Part shown: in pieces, positions 63,304-64,000 of the stretch
Layout of the letters: each line of letters starts with the position of its first letter
Position numbering within the stretch: the stretch's first letter is position 1
NCBI GenBank assembly: GCA_028715055.1
Contig: JAQTLE010000002.1
Coordinates: forward strand, 248,001 to 312,000
DNA: 64,000 nucleotides
Source of the DNA: Sulfurovaceae bacterium
Lineage (GTDB): Bacteria; Campylobacterota; Campylobacteria; Campylobacterales; Sulfurovaceae
Direction of reading: 5' to 3'
Program-made: the position numbers and the translations under genes
The notes under the pieces: generated by a model
Database searches by the model: none
Told to the model about the DNA's origin: nothing
What the model saw: the letters and a program-made list of their open reading frames with translations, nothing else

Positions 63304-64000
63304 TTATCCAAGCACTTTTTTGATTCTCTTCATAAGTCCAAAACTCTCTACTTCAAGTATTGAAAAAGCAAACCACTTTTTGCCAAGATCTTTGAGACTT
63401 GCTCCTATATGATATATCTCTGCTTCATCAAGTATCAAAAATCTATCATGCGAACTAGCAAACTCTTTGACTTCTATCTTGGCATATTGGGCATTGTGTT
63501 TTTGCAAATCCAGCCTTAACTCTTTTGAGATGCTCTTGGTAAGTATCATTACTTTTACTTTTGGTTCACATTTGCCAAGAATTGAGAGAGTCGTCTCATC
63601 ACAGTAATTATCTATAAGTACTATAGAATTTTTGGCTTTTTTGACAAGTTCGCTTACAAATAGATAAGCATCGAAAATCTGTCCGTCAAAAAATATCCCT
63701 TGTTTTGGCTTTATACTTTTGTCTTCTAGAGCATCAAAAAGCTTTTCAAATTTCTCATCTGTTTTTATCTCATAGGTAATTTGCCGTTTTTCTACCAAGT
63801 CAAGTCGCTTAAAGATGTCGGCATTTAGTGAAAGAAATTTTTCTCATTTTTACAAAACTGTTGATTATATGAATGCTTGTTTTGATGGCTGTTTCGCTTT
63901 TAAGCACTGCTGAAAGCATTGATACACGCTGTTCCGTAAAAACAAAAGGTAAAGATGAAGAATGTTTGAGTAATTGCAACCGGTCACAATTTGTGACTAG
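63304..64000 (-). pseudogene. ORF6N domain protein, frameshifted and 5' partial
   Basis: On the minus strand the right edge cuts the gene in its ORF6N domain (LPFVFTEQRVSMLSAVLKSE, then IHIINSFVKMRK). The frame then shifts at an A5 run (63838-63842, T5 on plus) and stops after about 12 codons. Removing one A would join it to FLSLNADIFKRLDLVEKRQ and the intact 164-residue remainder. That remainder contains GIFFDGQIFDAYLFVSELV and ASSHDRFLILDE, a phospholipase-D-like half seen in campylobacterote ORF6N proteins. Such genes lie in phage and accessory regions. Confidence 0.75.

Overview
The window is AT-rich, densely packed bacterial DNA, almost certainly from a member of the Campylobacterota (Epsilonproteobacteria), most like the free-living Sulfurimonas/Sulfurospirillum type. 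The assignment rests on gene order: gltX-yggT-slt, and aroQ/M24 peptidase/folK/flhF divergent from an aminofutalosine deaminase-like gene and sppA. It also rests on the MRTHYC-type AspRS, the short adenylate kinase and weak -35/strong TATAAT promoters. No rRNA, tRNA or CRISPR array was recognised.

Layout. 1-4.0 kb: an operon with the 3' part of an FtsH-like AAA+ protein whose HEXXH zinc site is lost, a BioV-like esterase, a DUF2238 membrane protein, an SDR and mogA. 4.0-6.1 kb: a TetR-methyltransferase operon under four evenly spaced palindromic operators; a second promoter points into about 570 bases without an ORF. 6.1-19.3 kb: upp, a Suv3-like helicase, a DUF819 transporter, a tyrosine-rich secreted protein, a murein-peptide recycling pair, rsmD, a UvrD-like helicase, murA and a CYTH protein. 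19.3-30.4 kb: a 56-bp tandem repeat, truD, kup with a short KdpD/KdpE-like pair, gltX, yggT, slt, trpB and pepA. 30.4-40.1 kb: a long minus-strand block (CPA2 antiporter, comF, CopD-like, lepA, prs, mnmA, flhF, folK, M24 peptidase, aroQ). 40.2-51.5 kb: aminofutalosine deaminase-like gene, sppA, an inserted transglycosylase gene between palindromes, CNNM/CorB, recN, nadK, aspS, adk, ysc84 and rmuC. 51.7-59.3 kb: an accessory envelope region with two more tyrosine-rich proteins, COG4705 and Lmo0937 membrane proteins, mltB, DUF89, a STAS protein, csp, an EF-hand protein and an SdiA-regulated-type protein.

59.3-64 kb is a likely defence/mobile region. A SIR2-like NADase candidate overlaps by 8 bases a 927-residue helical protein without a visible ATPase motif. 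Upstream lie a G13 homopolymer, a leader ORF whose stop overlaps the SIR2 start (TGATG) and which looks like an ISAs1 transposase remnant, palindromic repeats and a frameshifted ORF6N gene. This two-gene SIR2 system, possibly phase-variable, is the best candidate for an undescribed system.

Three tyrosine-rich secreted paralogues, 41 and 6 kb apart, share a promoter block; two also share a terminator. They look like one regulon of surface or periplasmic proteins of unknown role.
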